64,000 nucleotides of DNA. Origin: Streptomyces viridochromogenes DSM 40736 (GTDB lineage: Bacteria; Actinomycetota; Actinomycetes; Streptomycetales; Streptomycetaceae). This document shows, in pieces, positions 28,654 to 39,322 of this stretch (position 1 is its first letter; every line of letters begins with the position of its first letter). The position numbers and the translations under genes were made by a program. The stretch covers positions 3,337,866 through 3,401,865 of the forward strand of contig NZ_GG657757.1 in NCBI RefSeq assembly GCF_000158955.1. Reading direction: 5' to 3'. The notes beneath the pieces were generated by a model that was not told where the DNA came from, did no database searches, and was given only the letters and a program-made list of their open reading frames with translations.

Positions 28654-29124
28654 GTGGCGATCGATCATCTGGACGGCCGGATCATCCTGCTGCTGGCCCG
28701 GGAGCCGCGGATCGGGGTGCTGGAGATGTCGCGGCGGCTGGGAGTGGCCCGTGGCACGGCGCAGGCGCGGCTCGACCGGCTTCAGTCGAACGGAGTCATC
28801 CGCGGCTTCGGCCCCGAGGTGGACCCGGCGGCGCTCGGCTACCCGGTCACGGCATTCGCGACGCTCCAGATCCGGCAGGGCCAAGGCGCCGACGTACGGG
28901 CCCACTTGGCGACCGTGCCGGAGGTGCTGGAGCTGCACACCACCACGGGCAGCGGGGACATGCTGTGCCGTCTCGTGGCCCGCTCGAACGCCGATCTCCA
29001 GCGTGTGATCGACCGGGTCGTCGGTTTTGATGGCATCGTCCGGGCCTCCACGGCGATCGTCATGGAGAACCCCGTTCCGCTGCGGATCATCCCGCTCGTG
29101 GAGCAGGCCGCGGAGGAGACCTGA
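28654..29124 (+). CDS. Lrp/AsnC-family transcription regulator
   Basis: A 156-residue regulator. The N-terminal winged helix-turn-helix begins IDHLDGRIILLLAREPRIGV; the C-terminal half (about residues 65-150) is the ligand-binding RAM domain. The GTG at 28654 is chosen because a GGGAGG box lies 5 bases upstream. Divergent from hppD, so it probably senses an aromatic amino acid or its catabolite; that link is inferred. The opu operon starts 20 bases after it, possibly as a separate unit. Confidence 0.88.
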   Translation: MAIDHLDGRIILLLAREPRIGVLEMSRRLGVARGTAQARLDRLQSNGVIRGFGPEVDPAALGYPVTAFATLQIRQGQGADVRAHLATVPEVLELHTTTGSGDMLCRLVARSNADLQRVIDRVVGFDGIVRASTAIVMENPVPLRIIPLVEQAAEET

Positions 29125-29143
29125 CGTCTTGGGGTGAGCGCGT

Positions 29144-29783
29144 GTGAACTTCTGGCAGTACCTGGAGAACCGGCACCAGCAGCTGCTCACGGACGCCTAC
29201 CAGCACGCGAGCGTGGTCTTCCAGTGCATGGTCGTGGCGACCCTGCTCGGGGTGCTGATCGGCGTGGTCACCTACCGCAGCGAGTGGGCCGGGAACCTCG
29301 CCACCACGACCACCGCCACCATCCTGACCGTCCCGGCGCTCGCCCTGATCGGTCTGCTCATCCCGGTCGTGGGGCTGGGCGTGCCGCCCACGGTCATCGC
29401 GCTGACGCTGTACGGGCTGCTGCCGGTGGTGCGCAACGCGATCGTCGGGCTGCGCGGGGTCGACCCGTCGCTGGTGGACGCGGCCGACGGCATCGGCATG
29501 TCCCGCCCGGTCCGGCTGCTGCGGGTCGAGCTGCCGCTGGCCTGGCCGCCGATCCTGACCGGGATCCGGGTCGCCACCCAGATGCTGATGGGCATCGCGG
29601 CCATCGCGGCGTACGCCTCGGGGCCCGGCCTCGGCAACATCATCTTCCGCGGCCTCGCCTCGCTGGGCAGCGCCAACGCGCTCAACCAGGTCCTCGCGGG
29701 CACGCTCGGCATCGTCGTCCTGGCGCTGCTGTTCGACGCCGCGTACGTCCTGATCGGACGGCTGACCATCTCCAGGGGGATCC

Positions 29784-29791
<8 letters not shown>
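29144..29791 (+). CDS. Glycine betaine/choline ABC permease 1 (OpuBB-like)
   Basis: A 215-residue membrane protein of the BPD_transp_1 type with about six helices; the EAA-like loop lies around VDAADGIGMSRPVRLLRVEL. It forms half the channel of a quaternary-amine uptake system. GTG start at 29144. Its 3' end overlaps the ATPase gene start by 8 bases. Confidence 0.88.
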
Positions 29792-31039
<1,248 letters not shown>

Positions 31040-31043
<4 letters not shown>

Positions 31044-31885
31044 CCGCTCCCGAGGCGGAGCGGGCCGCCCCCGAGCCGGCCGCCCCCGAGCCGGTCGTCA
31101 CCGAGCAGGCCGTCCCCGAGCCGGCCGCGCGGGCGCCCCGGACCGCGCCCGTGCCTCGCATCAGCCGGCAGAAGCTGACCCTGCTGCCCGTCGCCCTGGC
31201 GGCGGTGCTGCTCGCCACCTGGCTCTGGTTCCGGCAGGCCGACCTGGACGCGCTCACGCGGAACGCCCTGTCCGGCGGCCAGGTCTCCAAGGCGTTGTGG
31301 CAGCACATCCAACTGACCGCGATCTCCACGTTCTTCGTGCTGATCATCGCGATCCCGCTGGGCATCCTGCTCACGCGCGAGACGTTCCGCAAAGCCACCC
31401 CGGTGGCGATGGCGTTCGCCAACACGGGCCAGGCGACCCCGGCGATCGGCCTCCTGGCACTCCTCGTCATCTGGCTGGGCATCGGCCGCAGAGCCGCCCT
31501 GATCGGCATGATCATCTACGCCATCCTGCCGGTGCTGTCGAACACGATCACCGGCCTGAAGGCGAACGACCCGACCCTGCTGGAGGCGGGGCGGGGCATC
31601 GGCATGTCCCCGATGGGCGTGCTGACCCGGGTCGAACTCCCGCTCGCCGTCCCCCTGATCCTCGCGGGCGTGCGCACGGCCCTCGTCCTGAACGTCGGTA
31701 CGGCGACCCTGGCGGTCTTCGGCGGGGGCGGCGGCCTCGGCGTGCTGATCACGACCGGGATCACCAACCAGCGGATGCCGGTGCTGGTACTGGGCTCGGT
31801 CCTCACGGTCGCCCTCGCGCTGCTGGTCGACTGGCTGGCCTCGCTCGCGGAGCTGCTGCTGCGGCCACGGGGGCTGCAGCCGTGA
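31040..31885 (+). CDS. Glycine betaine/choline ABC permease 2 (OpuBD-like)
   Basis: A 281-residue second permease. An N-terminal Pro/Glu-rich stretch (about 45 residues) precedes six hydrophobic segments. The EAA loop contains LLEAGRGIGMSPMGVLTRVE, matching permease 1. GTGA overlap with the ATPase gene shows tight coupling. Confidence 0.9.
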
Positions 31886-32847
31886 GGGGGCGTCCGGTGC
31901 TGGTCGCTCTGTCGTTGCTGGCGGCGGCTTCCGGCTGCGGTCTGACCAGCGGCTCCCCCGTGAGCGACGATGTGCAGCCGGGCTCGATCGGCCGGGGCGA
32001 ACCGCTGAAGGGCGCGCATCTGACGGTGACGTCGAAGTCCTTCACCGAGCAGCTGATCCTCGGCTCGATCATGGGCATCGCGTTCGAGGCGGCCGGTGCG
32101 GACGTGATCGACCGCACCGGCATCCAGGGCTCCATCGGCAGCCGGGAAGCCGTCCGGAAGGGCGACGCCGACGCCGGGTACGAGTACACGGGCACGGCCT
32201 GGATCACGTACCTCGGGCACAGCAAGCCCGTCGTCGATCCGCGCGAGCAGTGGGAGGCGGTGCGCGAGGAGGACGCGGCGAACGGCCTGACCTGGCTGCC
32301 GCCATCGTCCCTCGACAACACGTACGCCCTGGCGATGAACCAGGAGAACGCGAAGAAGTACGGCACGAAGACCATGTCGGAGGTGGCGAAGCTGGCGAAG
32401 TCCGACCCGGGGGCCGTGCGGCTGTGCGTGGAGGTCGAGTTCGCGAACCGGGCCGACGGGTTGCCGGGCATGCAGAAGGCGTACGGGATGGATCTGCCGG
32501 CGCGGAACATCACGTCGATGAACACGGGGATCATCTACACCCAGACCGCGAAGGGCCGCTGCACGTACGGGGAGGTGTTCACGACCGACGGGCGCATCAA
32601 GTCGATGAACCTGGTGGTGATGGACGACGACAAGAAGTTCTTCCCCAACTACAACGCGGCGCCGATGATCCACACGAAGACGCTGAAGGAGTGGCCGGCC
32701 ATCGCCGATGTCCTGAATCCGGTGACGGCGAGGCTGAACAACACGCTGGCGCAGGAGCTCAACGCGAAGGTGGATGTGGAGGGAGAGGATCCGCATCAGG
32801 TGGCGTTGGACTGGATGGTGAGGGAGGGGTTTGTCAGGGAGGGGTGA
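31882..32847 (+). CDS. Glycine betaine/choline-type ABC substrate-binding lipoprotein
   Basis: A 321-residue periplasm-side lipoprotein: lipobox near 'LAAASGC' then an OpuAC-type binding fold (VTSKSFTEQLILGSIMG, YEYTGTAWITYLG). Aromatic residues typical of the quaternary-amine cage are spread through the fold. It completes the classic OpuB layout (permease, ATPase, permease, binding protein), with GTGA overlaps throughout. Substrate betaine, choline or similar; not distinguishable. Confidence 0.92.
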   Translation: MRGRPVLVALSLLAAASGCGLTSGSPVSDDVQPGSIGRGEPLKGAHLTVTSKSFTEQLILGSIMGIAFEAAGADVIDRTGIQGSIGSREAVRKGDADAGYEYTGTAWITYLGHSKPVVDPREQWEAVREEDAANGLTWLPPSSLDNTYALAMNQENAKKYGTKTMSEVAKLAKSDPGAVRLCVEVEFANRADGLPGMQKAYGMDLPARNITSMNTGIIYTQTAKGRCTYGEVFTTDGRIKSMNLVVMDDDKKFFPNYNAAPMIHTKTLKEWPAIADVLNPVTARLNNTLAQELNAKVDVEGEDPHQVALDWMVREGFVREG

Positions 32848-32848
32848 C

Positions 32849-32896
32849 TTGCAAAGAAACCCTTGCAAGGATTCCTTTGCAAGGATAGCTTTGCAT
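32849..32896 (+). promoter_or_regulatory. Four TTGCAA boxes in 14-bp steps
   Basis: TTGCAA occurs at 32849, 32863 and 32877, and TTGCAT at 32891, each exactly 14 bases apart, filling the 50-base gap before the ArsR-like gene. Three steps of 14 equal about four helical turns. Likely an operator array for the regulator next to it. Confidence 0.7.
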
Positions 32897-32897
32897 C

Positions 32898-33482
32898 ATG
32901 CCCGAATCCCAGAACCCACAGGTGCGGCAGCTCGATGCCCGATCCCTGCGCGGGCTCGCGCACCCCCTGCGGATGCAGTTGCTGGACGCCCTGCGCTTCG
33001 GCGGCCCGGCCACCGCCTCGCAACTGGCCGCCAAGCTGGGCGAGTCCAGCGGCGCGACCAGCTACCACCTGCGCCAACTCGCGGAGTACGGCTTCGTCGA
33101 GGACGCCCCCGAGCGGGGGAAGGGGCGGGAGCGGTGGTGGAAGGCCATCCATCACGGCCTCCGCTTCGACGACGCCCTGCTCACCGACTCCGACCCGGCC
33201 GTACGCGGGGCAGCGGACCTCTATCTGCACGAGATCGCCACCACGCAGACCAGGGACCTGTCGACCTGGCTGGGCAACCGCGGCTCATGGCCCGAGGAGT
33301 GGAGCCGCGCCTGGGACATGAGCAGCGCGACGCTGCGACTGACGCCCGAACTGACGCAGGAACTCGTCGAGAAGATGCACGCGCTCGTCGAGAGCTACCG
33401 CGACCGCGCGGCCTCCAGGGACACCCCCGGCGCCGAGCAGGTCCGCTTCCACACCCACGCCTTCCCGATCAGGACGGACTGA
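32898..33482 (+). CDS. ArsR-family winged HTH regulator
   Basis: A 194-residue DNA-binding protein. The N-terminal wHTH is clear (LAHPLRMQLLDALRFGGPAT, GESSGATSYHLRQLAEYGFV). The C-terminal ~110 residues form a helical ligand-sensing domain of unknown specificity. No Cys cluster for metals is visible. ATG at 32898 directly follows the TTGCAA array, so it may repress itself. A 57-residue gene follows with no spacing and is likely co-transcribed. Confidence 0.88.
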   Translation: MPESQNPQVRQLDARSLRGLAHPLRMQLLDALRFGGPATASQLAAKLGESSGATSYHLRQLAEYGFVEDAPERGKGRERWWKAIHHGLRFDDALLTDSDPAVRGAADLYLHEIATTQTRDLSTWLGNRGSWPEEWSRAWDMSSATLRLTPELTQELVEKMHALVESYRDRAASRDTPGAEQVRFHTHAFPIRTD

Positions 33483-33483
33483 G

Positions 33484-33657
33484 ATGCACCCCGACATCCA
33501 CCTCGCCCTGCACCACGCCCGCGCCGCCGAACTCCGCGCCGAGACCGAACCTCGCCCGGTGGGCCGCCCCGCCCTCCGTACGCGCCTCGGCTGGATCCTC
33601 GTAGAGGTCGGCCTGAAGCTCGCCACCCCGCCCGGTCCGGCTGCCACCGCCCACTAA
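33484..33657 (+). CDS. Small 57-residue protein after the ArsR gene
   Basis: ATG at 33484 two bases after the ArsR stop, ending TAA at 33655-33657. The sequence begins MHPDIHLALHHARAAELRAE and has a short hydrophobic stretch (LGWILVEVGLKLA). It fits the codon bias and is tightly spaced. No function recognised. Its end overlaps the end of the convergent protease gene by 4 bases. Confidence 0.6.
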   Translation: MHPDIHLALHHARAAELRAETEPRPVGRPALRTRLGWILVEVGLKLATPPGPAATAH

Positions 33658-34445
33658 CAGCGGGGCACGGACCCCTTCCCCGTCTCCAGGGCCACCAGCG
33701 AACTCACCGCGCTCTTCAGGTTGGTCACCGGAACCAGCCGCAGCCCCTTCGGCAGCTCGGCGCGCGCGTCGGTGCACTCCGCCTTCGGGACGAGGAACAC
33801 CGTCGCGCCGTCCCGCCTGGCGGCCTGGGTCTTGAGGGCGACGCCGCCCACCGCGCCGACCTTGCCGTCGGCTTCGATCGTTCCGGTGCCGGCGATGACC
33901 CGGCCCCCCGTGAGATCACCGCCCGTGCCGTCGCCGTCGAGCTTGTCGACGATGCCGAGGGAGAAGAGCAGCCCGGCACTGGGCCCGCCCACGTCGGCGA
34001 GCTTCAGGCTGACCTTGACGTCCTTGCCGTCGAGACCGAGATAGCCGAGCGCGGCCTGCGTCGCCGCGTTCTGCGACTCCTTCATCTGCGCCTCGTTGTG
34101 CCGCTCGATCTCCTTGACGCTGTCCCCGCTGGGGTAGAGGGCGTCGCGCGGCATGACGGCCTCGTCGCTGCGGAACCAGCTGTCGACGACGTCGGGGAAC
34201 GAGACGCGGGTGTCCGGTGAGGTCGCCACGATGGTCGTCATCCGCAGCTGCCCCCGGGTGCCCCTGGTCGGCGCACCGGAGATGGTGATCACCGGCGCCC
34301 CCTTGTGCTCGCCGAGCACGTTCGCCGTCTCCCCCGGCTGCGCCACCGAGAACGGCAACGGCGCGAACACCGCCGTGGCGATCAGGGCCACTACGGGCAG
34401 GGCGCAGACGGCGAGGGCCTGGGGACGCGTGAGGCGAGAGAACAC
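33654..34445 (-). CDS. Lon-like (S16) serine protease, membrane-anchored
   Basis: A 263-residue protein. An N-terminal helix ('ALAVCALPVVALIATAVFAP', about residues 9-28) anchors it. The proteolytic domain of the Lon/S16 family holds the catalytic serine in GGPSAGLL and a lysine in VGGVALKTQAA. There is little room for the PDZ domain of YlbL-type relatives, so substrate choice may differ. It is convergent with the small gene downstream of the ArsR gene. Confidence 0.85.
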   Translation of the reverse strand: MFSRLTRPQALAVCALPVVALIATAVFAPLPFSVAQPGETANVLGEHKGAPVITISGAPTRGTRGQLRMTTIVATSPDTRVSFPDVVDSWFRSDEAVMPRDALYPSGDSVKEIERHNEAQMKESQNAATQAALGYLGLDGKDVKVSLKLADVGGPSAGLLFSLGIVDKLDGDGTGGDLTGGRVIAGTGTIEADGKVGAVGGVALKTQAARRDGATVFLVPKAECTDARAELPKGLRLVPVTNLKSAVSSLVALETGKGSVPRC

Positions 34446-34521
34446 GGGATCAATCTAACGCGGAGGTCGGACCCGTTCCGGTCCAGGTCTCCTGGGGCTC
34501 CGGCCGGGAGCTCGGAGGACG

Positions 34522-35163
34522 TCAGCTCAACGCCTCCGCGACCTCCCGTGCCGCCTCGACGACCCGCTCCCCCACCCGCTCCGGCACCACGTCCGCCAGC
34601 ATCACCACACCCACGCTGCCCTCGACGCCGGTCACCCCCAGCAACGGGGCCGCCGCCCCGCAGGCCCCGGCCTCCAACTCCCCGTGCGTCAGGGTGTAGC
34701 CCGGGTCCGCCATCGGGTGCTGCCGGGCCGCGAGTATCGCCTTGCCGGCGGCGCCCCGGTCCAGCGGGTGCCGGAACCCGGCCCGGTAGGCGACGTGGTA
34801 GTCCGTCCAGGTCGGCTCCACCACGGCCACGGCCAGCGCGTCCGCCCCGTCCACCAGCGTCAGGTGCGCCGTCGCGCCGATGTCCTCGGCGAGCGACCGC
34901 AGCGCCGGCATCGCGGCCTCCCGCACCAGGGGGTGGACCTGCCGGCCCAGACGCAGCACCCCGAGCCCGACCCGGGCACGTCCGCCCAGGTCACGGCGTA
35001 TGAGCGCGTGCTGTTCCAGTGTGGCGAGCAACCGGTACACGACGGTCCGGTTCACGCCCAGCCGGAGGGAGAGCTCGGTCACGGTCAGCCCGTGGTCCGT
35101 GTCGGCGAGCAGCTTGAGGACCCGCAGTCCCCGGTCGAGCGTCTGAGAGGTCTCCGCGGTCAC
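34522..35163 (-). CDS. IclR-family transcription regulator
   Basis: A 213-residue regulator with an N-terminal wHTH (SQTLDRGLRVLKLLADTDHG, RLGVNRTVVYRLLATLEQHA) and a C-terminal effector-binding domain (LAVAVVEPTWTDYHVAYRAG). GTG at 35163 is chosen: AAGGAG lies 8 bases upstream, whereas the GTG at 35172 sits on the box. Target genes are not obvious here. Confidence 0.88.
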   Translation of the reverse strand: MTAETSQTLDRGLRVLKLLADTDHGLTVTELSLRLGVNRTVVYRLLATLEQHALIRRDLGGRARVGLGVLRLGRQVHPLVREAAMPALRSLAEDIGATAHLTLVDGADALAVAVVEPTWTDYHVAYRAGFRHPLDRGAAGKAILAARQHPMADPGYTLTHGELEAGACGAAAPLLGVTGVEGSVGVVMLADVVPERVGERVVEAAREVAEALS

Positions 35164-35432
35164 GACGCCCACTCCTTAGTGGTGAGGTCGGCGGCCCTCT
35201 GGCGGCGGATGCGTCACCGAGTCCCGTCGGCAACGCGCTTCAGAGGCCGCCGATCGGCCGGCGGCCCGGCCTGTCCGGACCGCGTCGCTTCACGGCTGCG
35301 CTCCGCGGCGGCGCTGCCACGGGGCGTGTGCGTAGCCGGACAGTAGCGAAGGGGGTTCGCTGAGCGGAAGGCTCCGTCCAGAATCCGGGCACGCGGAGGG
35401 GCGTACTGCTGGAATTTGCGGCGGTATGAGCG

Positions 35433-35520
35433 CCCCCCCCCCCAACACACACAGGGACGCGGGGCCCTGCCGATGTGCGGCTCCGCCGCGTGGGCGCGAT
35501 CAACCACCGACAACCCGCGG
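35433..35520. repeat. C11 tract and dispersed repeat, copy C
   Basis: An 11-base C homopolymer (35433-35443) lies next to a copy of the dispersed Streptomyces repeat (35454-35520). Bases 35473-35507 are identical over 35 positions to 5481-5515. It is upstream of the IclR gene on the minus strand and downstream of the helicase, with no gene in 35164-35537. Confidence 0.75.
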
Positions 35521-35537
35521 ACGACACAACAAGCGCG

Positions 35538-37337
35538 TCACTTCATCCGGGTCGCCCACTCCTGCACCTTGGCGATGCGCTGCCGCAACTGCCCCGCCGT
35601 GGCTTCCGCCGCCGGAGGCCCCCCGCACACGCGCCGCAGCTCCGTGTGGATCACCCCGTGCGGCTTGCCGCTCTGGTGGACGTACGCGCCGACCATCGTG
35701 TTGAGCTGCCGGCGCAGCTCCATCATCTCCTTGTGGGAGACCACCGGTCGCCGCTCGGCGGGCACTTCGAGCAGGTCGGCCTCCGCGTCCGGCTTCTTGC
35801 GGCTGTGCGAGATCTGCTTGGCCTGCCGCTTCTGCAGCAGCAACTGGACCTGGTCGGGCTCCAGGAGACCGGGAATGCCGAGGTAGTCCTGCTCCTCTTC
35901 ACTCCCCGGGTGGGCCTGCATGCCGAACTCGGCGCCGTTGTACATGACCCGGTCGAAGACGGCCTCGGACTCCAGCGCCTCGAAGGAGAACTGCTCCTGC
36001 TCGCCGGTGTCCTCGTCCTGCTCCCGGTTCGCCTCCTCCATCTCCTTCTCGGATTCGGCGTACGGGTCCTCCTCGCCCTCCTTCTTGGGCTTGTCGAGGA
36101 CGTGGTCGCGCTCGCGCTCCATCTCGTTGGCGAAGGAGAGCAGGTCGGGCACGGTCGGCAGGAACACGGAGGCCGTCTCGCCGCGCCGCCGGGACCGTAC
36201 GAAACGTCCGACGGCCTGGGCGAAGAAGAGGGGGGTCGAGATGGTGGTGGCGTAGACGCCGACCGCGAGGCGCGGCACGTCGACGCCCTCGGACACCATC
36301 CGCACCGCGACCATCCACCGGTCGTTGTTCCCGCTGAACTCGTCGATCCGCTCGGAGGCCCCGGAGTCGTCCGACAGCACGAGGGTCGCCTTGTCGCCGG
36401 TGATCTCCCGGATGAGCTTGGCGTACGCGCGCGCCGAGTCCTGGTCGGAGGCGATGACGAGCGCACCGGCGTCCGGGATGGCCTTCCGCACCTCGGTCAG
36501 CCGCTGGTCGGCGGCGCGCAGCACGGACGGCATCCACTCACCGCGCGGATCGAGGGCGGTCCGCCAGGCCTGGCTGATGGCGTCCTTGGTCATGGGCTCG
36601 CCGAGCCGGGCGGCGATCTCGTCACCGGCCTTGGTGCGCCAGCGCATGTTGCCGCTGTAGGAGAGGAAGATGACGGGCCGCACGACGTTGTCGGCGAGCG
36701 CGTTGCCGTAGCCGTAGGTGTAGTCGGCGGCGGACCGCCGGATGCCGTCCTGCCCCTCCTCGTACGTCACGAAGGGGATGGGGTTGGTGTCGGACCGGAA
36801 GGGCGTACCGGTCAGGGCCAGCCGCCGGGTGGCCGGTTCGAACGCCTCCAGGCAGGCCTCGCCCCAGGACTTGCTGTCACCGGCGTGGTGGATCTCGTCG
36901 AGGATGACGAGCGTCTTGCGCTGCTCGACGCGGTTCCGGTGCAGCATGGGCCGGACACCGACACCCGCGTACGTCACGGCGACCCCGTGGTACTCCCGGC
37001 CGAGCGGCCCGGCGCTGTACTCCGGGTCGAGCTTGATGCCGATCCGGGCCGCGGCCTCGGCCCACTGCTTCTTGAGGTGCTCGGTCGGGGCCACCACCGT
37101 CACCTGCTGGACGACGTGGTGGTGCAGCATCCAGGAGGCGAGGGTCAGCGCGAAGGTCGTCTTGCCGGCGCCCGGGGTGGCGACCGCCAGGAAGTCCCGC
37201 GGCTGCTCCTGGATGTACTTGTCCATCGCACCCTGCTGCCAGGCGCGCAGCTTGCTGGCGGTACCCCACGGGGCGCGGCCGGGGAACGCCGGGGACAGAT
37301 GGTGCGAGGCAGAGCTTGTGCCGGCGGTGGTAGTCAC
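35538..37337 (-). CDS. DEAD/DEAH-box helicase (SF2)
   Basis: A 599-residue SF2 helicase. Walker A is ATPGAGKTTF near residue 57; the DEAH-box variant is DEIHHAGDS. The C-terminal helicase domain holds DRWMVAVRMVSEGVDVPRLA and QAVGRFVRSRRRGE. It resembles XPB/Rad25-like or restriction-type helicases; no nuclease domain is seen. The GTG at 37337 follows a GGAG box (AACGGAGACC). Probably DNA repair, but not shown. Confidence 0.88.
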   Translation of the reverse strand: MTTTAGTSSASHHLSPAFPGRAPWGTASKLRAWQQGAMDKYIQEQPRDFLAVATPGAGKTTFALTLASWMLHHHVVQQVTVVAPTEHLKKQWAEAAARIGIKLDPEYSAGPLGREYHGVAVTYAGVGVRPMLHRNRVEQRKTLVILDEIHHAGDSKSWGEACLEAFEPATRRLALTGTPFRSDTNPIPFVTYEEGQDGIRRSAADYTYGYGNALADNVVRPVIFLSYSGNMRWRTKAGDEIAARLGEPMTKDAISQAWRTALDPRGEWMPSVLRAADQRLTEVRKAIPDAGALVIASDQDSARAYAKLIREITGDKATLVLSDDSGASERIDEFSGNNDRWMVAVRMVSEGVDVPRLAVGVYATTISTPLFFAQAVGRFVRSRRRGETASVFLPTVPDLLSFANEMERERDHVLDKPKKEGEEDPYAESEKEMEEANREQDEDTGEQEQFSFEALESEAVFDRVMYNGAEFGMQAHPGSEEEQDYLGIPGLLEPDQVQLLLQKRQAKQISHSRKKPDAEADLLEVPAERRPVVSHKEMMELRRQLNTMVGAYVHQSGKPHGVIHTELRRVCGGPPAAEATAGQLRQRIAKVQEWATRMK

Positions 37338-37510
37338 GGTCTCCGTTGGGGGTCGGGCGGCTCGTTCGAGGGAGCCTGACGGCTCGGCTACGTATGACAA
37401 CCGGGCCACCCTACCGGCGGCCCACCCCTGTCAACGCGCGGACCGGCCCGCGTCACCTACGGGTGGGACCGACGTCACAGCTCCCCCGCCACCGTCCCCG
37501 GCCCGCCGGA

Positions 37511-39097
37511 TCACCGCCGCCGCTCCCGCAACCGCGTCGACACCCACGCCCCCACCAGCGCCACCGCCGCCATCGGCAGGAACACCGCGGTGAAGGCGGT
37601 CGGGTGGGAGCCGGTGGTGTTCGTGGCGGTGTGGGTCACCGTGCCGCCACCGAGGGCGGCGAAGGCGGCGCCGCCTACGGAGAGCAGGACGACGTTGGAG
37701 AGGCCGTCGGAGATCTGGAGGGCGGCGGAGTTGGTGCCGGCCTCCTCGGGGGCGGAGAGCTTGAGCAGGAGCACGCTCGTGGAGGAGATGACGAGGCCCA
37801 TGCCGAAGCAGCCGAAGGCCCAGGCGACGGCCAGGGTCCAGACGGGCACAAAGTCGATCAGCACGCTCGGTGCCGTGGCGACGGCCGCCGTCACCAGCAG
37901 CATCCCGACGGTCGTCAACCGCTCCCGGTACCGCTCGACTCGCGGCCGCGACTGCAGCCACGAGCCCAGCGCCCACGTCCCGCCGCCCGCGGCGAGCGAG
38001 AACCCGGCAAGCGTCGGACTGAGCCCGCGCTGGGTCACCAGCATCAGCGGCACGAACGACTCGGCGGCGATGAAGGATCCGGCGGCGACGCCGCGCAGCA
38101 ACACGACGGAGGGCAGGCCGCGAGCGGCCCGGTAGGTGCCCTTCGGCAACAGCCCGAGCACGGCCGGCACCAGCAGGGCGAGTCCGGCGGCGCCGGGCAG
38201 GAGCGAGAGCGGGCGCAGGTCCTGGGCGGCGTACTGGAGCAGTCCGGCGCCGAGTGAGATGGCGAGGGCGAGGCGGATGCGGCGGCGGTCGAGGGAGGCG
38301 GGTGGGTCGTTCGCCGGGACGGGCCGATCAGTCGTGCGCGACGGGTCCGCCGTGACCGGCCGGTCGGCGAGGGCGGTCCGTTCCGTGGGGACGGGCAGGT
38401 CCGCCGGGGCGGGATCCTCCTCCGTGGCGGACTTCGCAGCGGTGTGGCCCGCCGGTCCGGACGCCCGACGCCGTATCTGCGGCAGCGCGAGCGCGAGCGG
38501 GAAGACGACGAGCACGGGTATCCCCACGAACACCCATCGCCAGCCCAACTGCTCGGTCACCGTGCCGGCGGCGAGCGGGCCGACGATGGACGGCAGCACC
38601 CAGCTCGCGGCGAACGCGGCCATGATGGACGGCCGCAGCCGCTCCGGATAGGCCCGCCCGACGACGACGTACAACGCGACGATCACCAGCCCGCCGCCGA
38701 GCCCCTGCACGGCCCGGCCCAGGATGAACACCCACATCGACCCGGCGGTCCCGGACAGCAGCAGCCCGGCCCCGAAGGAGGCGATGCCCGTCGTCAACGG
38801 GCCGAGAGGCCCACGCCGGTCCGACCACTGCCCGGAGAGCACCATCCCGAACAGACTCGTCGTGAAGTACCCGGAGAACGCGAACGCGTACAGGGACACC
38901 CCGTCCAGCTCCCGGGCCGCGACAGGCATCGCCGTCCCGACGGCGGTCGCCTCGAAGGCGATGAGCAGCACGACGGAGACGATCCCGATACTCAACGCCC
39001 GGTACGCCGCCCCCAGTACACCCGTCTCCCCCTCGGCGACCGAGGGCAGGTCAGCGGCCTCCACGACATGGGCATCACGCGGCTTCGGGACGGTCAT
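37511..39097 (-). CDS. MFS transporter (DHA2-like)
   Basis: A 528-residue exporter of the major facilitator superfamily with about 14 hydrophobic segments. Motif A-like sequence GQWSDRRGPLGPLT lies after TMS 2. Between the two halves is a loop rich in xDRPV repeats (about 60 residues; ALADRPVTADPSRTTDRPVP), which is long and likely disordered. Substrate unknown, probably a drug or metabolite. Confidence 0.88.
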   Translation of the reverse strand: MTVPKPRDAHVVEAADLPSVAEGETGVLGAAYRALSIGIVSVVLLIAFEATAVGTAMPVAARELDGVSLYAFAFSGYFTTSLFGMVLSGQWSDRRGPLGPLTTGIASFGAGLLLSGTAGSMWVFILGRAVQGLGGGLVIVALYVVVGRAYPERLRPSIMAAFAASWVLPSIVGPLAAGTVTEQLGWRWVFVGIPVLVVFPLALALPQIRRRASGPAGHTAAKSATEEDPAPADLPVPTERTALADRPVTADPSRTTDRPVPANDPPASLDRRRIRLALAISLGAGLLQYAAQDLRPLSLLPGAAGLALLVPAVLGLLPKGTYRAARGLPSVVLLRGVAAGSFIAAESFVPLMLVTQRGLSPTLAGFSLAAGGGTWALGSWLQSRPRVERYRERLTTVGMLLVTAAVATAPSVLIDFVPVWTLAVAWAFGCFGMGLVISSTSVLLLKLSAPEEAGTNSAALQISDGLSNVVLLSVGGAAFAALGGGTVTHTATNTTGSHPTAFTAVFLPMAAVALVGAWVSTRLRERRR

Positions 39098-39291
39098 GCC
39101 CGCCAGCGTAAGGTCCACGGACCACTTTGACCCCTGTCCCGAGACGGTCCCCGCCTCAGACCTTGGTCGTACGCCCCTCTCCCGGGCCGCCCCCCTTCAT
39201 GAACGGCATATGGCAGTCACATTGCAGCCCGCCTGATTCCCTTGAGCCCCACCCCACCCCGGCCTACGGTCACTACACCGAGTTCAAACAC

Positions 39292-39311
39292 GGCCGTGTG
39301 CCAAGTGGTTC
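39292..39311 (+). repeat. Truncated duplicate of the tRNA-Cys 5' end
   Basis: The 20 bases starting GGCCGTGTGCC match the first 20 of the tRNA-Cys gene (39323 on) apart from a base or two. It is not a tRNA: the anticodon and 3' half are absent. Likely a relic of duplication or of an integration event. Confidence 0.6.
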
Positions 39312-39322
39312 GTACTCGGCCC

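Noticed and set aside
35475-37379. A long plus-strand frame opposite the helicase
   Set aside because: It begins inside the dispersed repeat and shows no motif; the helicase on the minus strand is certain.
39292-39311. A second tRNA beside tRNA-Cys
   Set aside because: Only the first 20 bases are present; no anticodon or T-arm follows.
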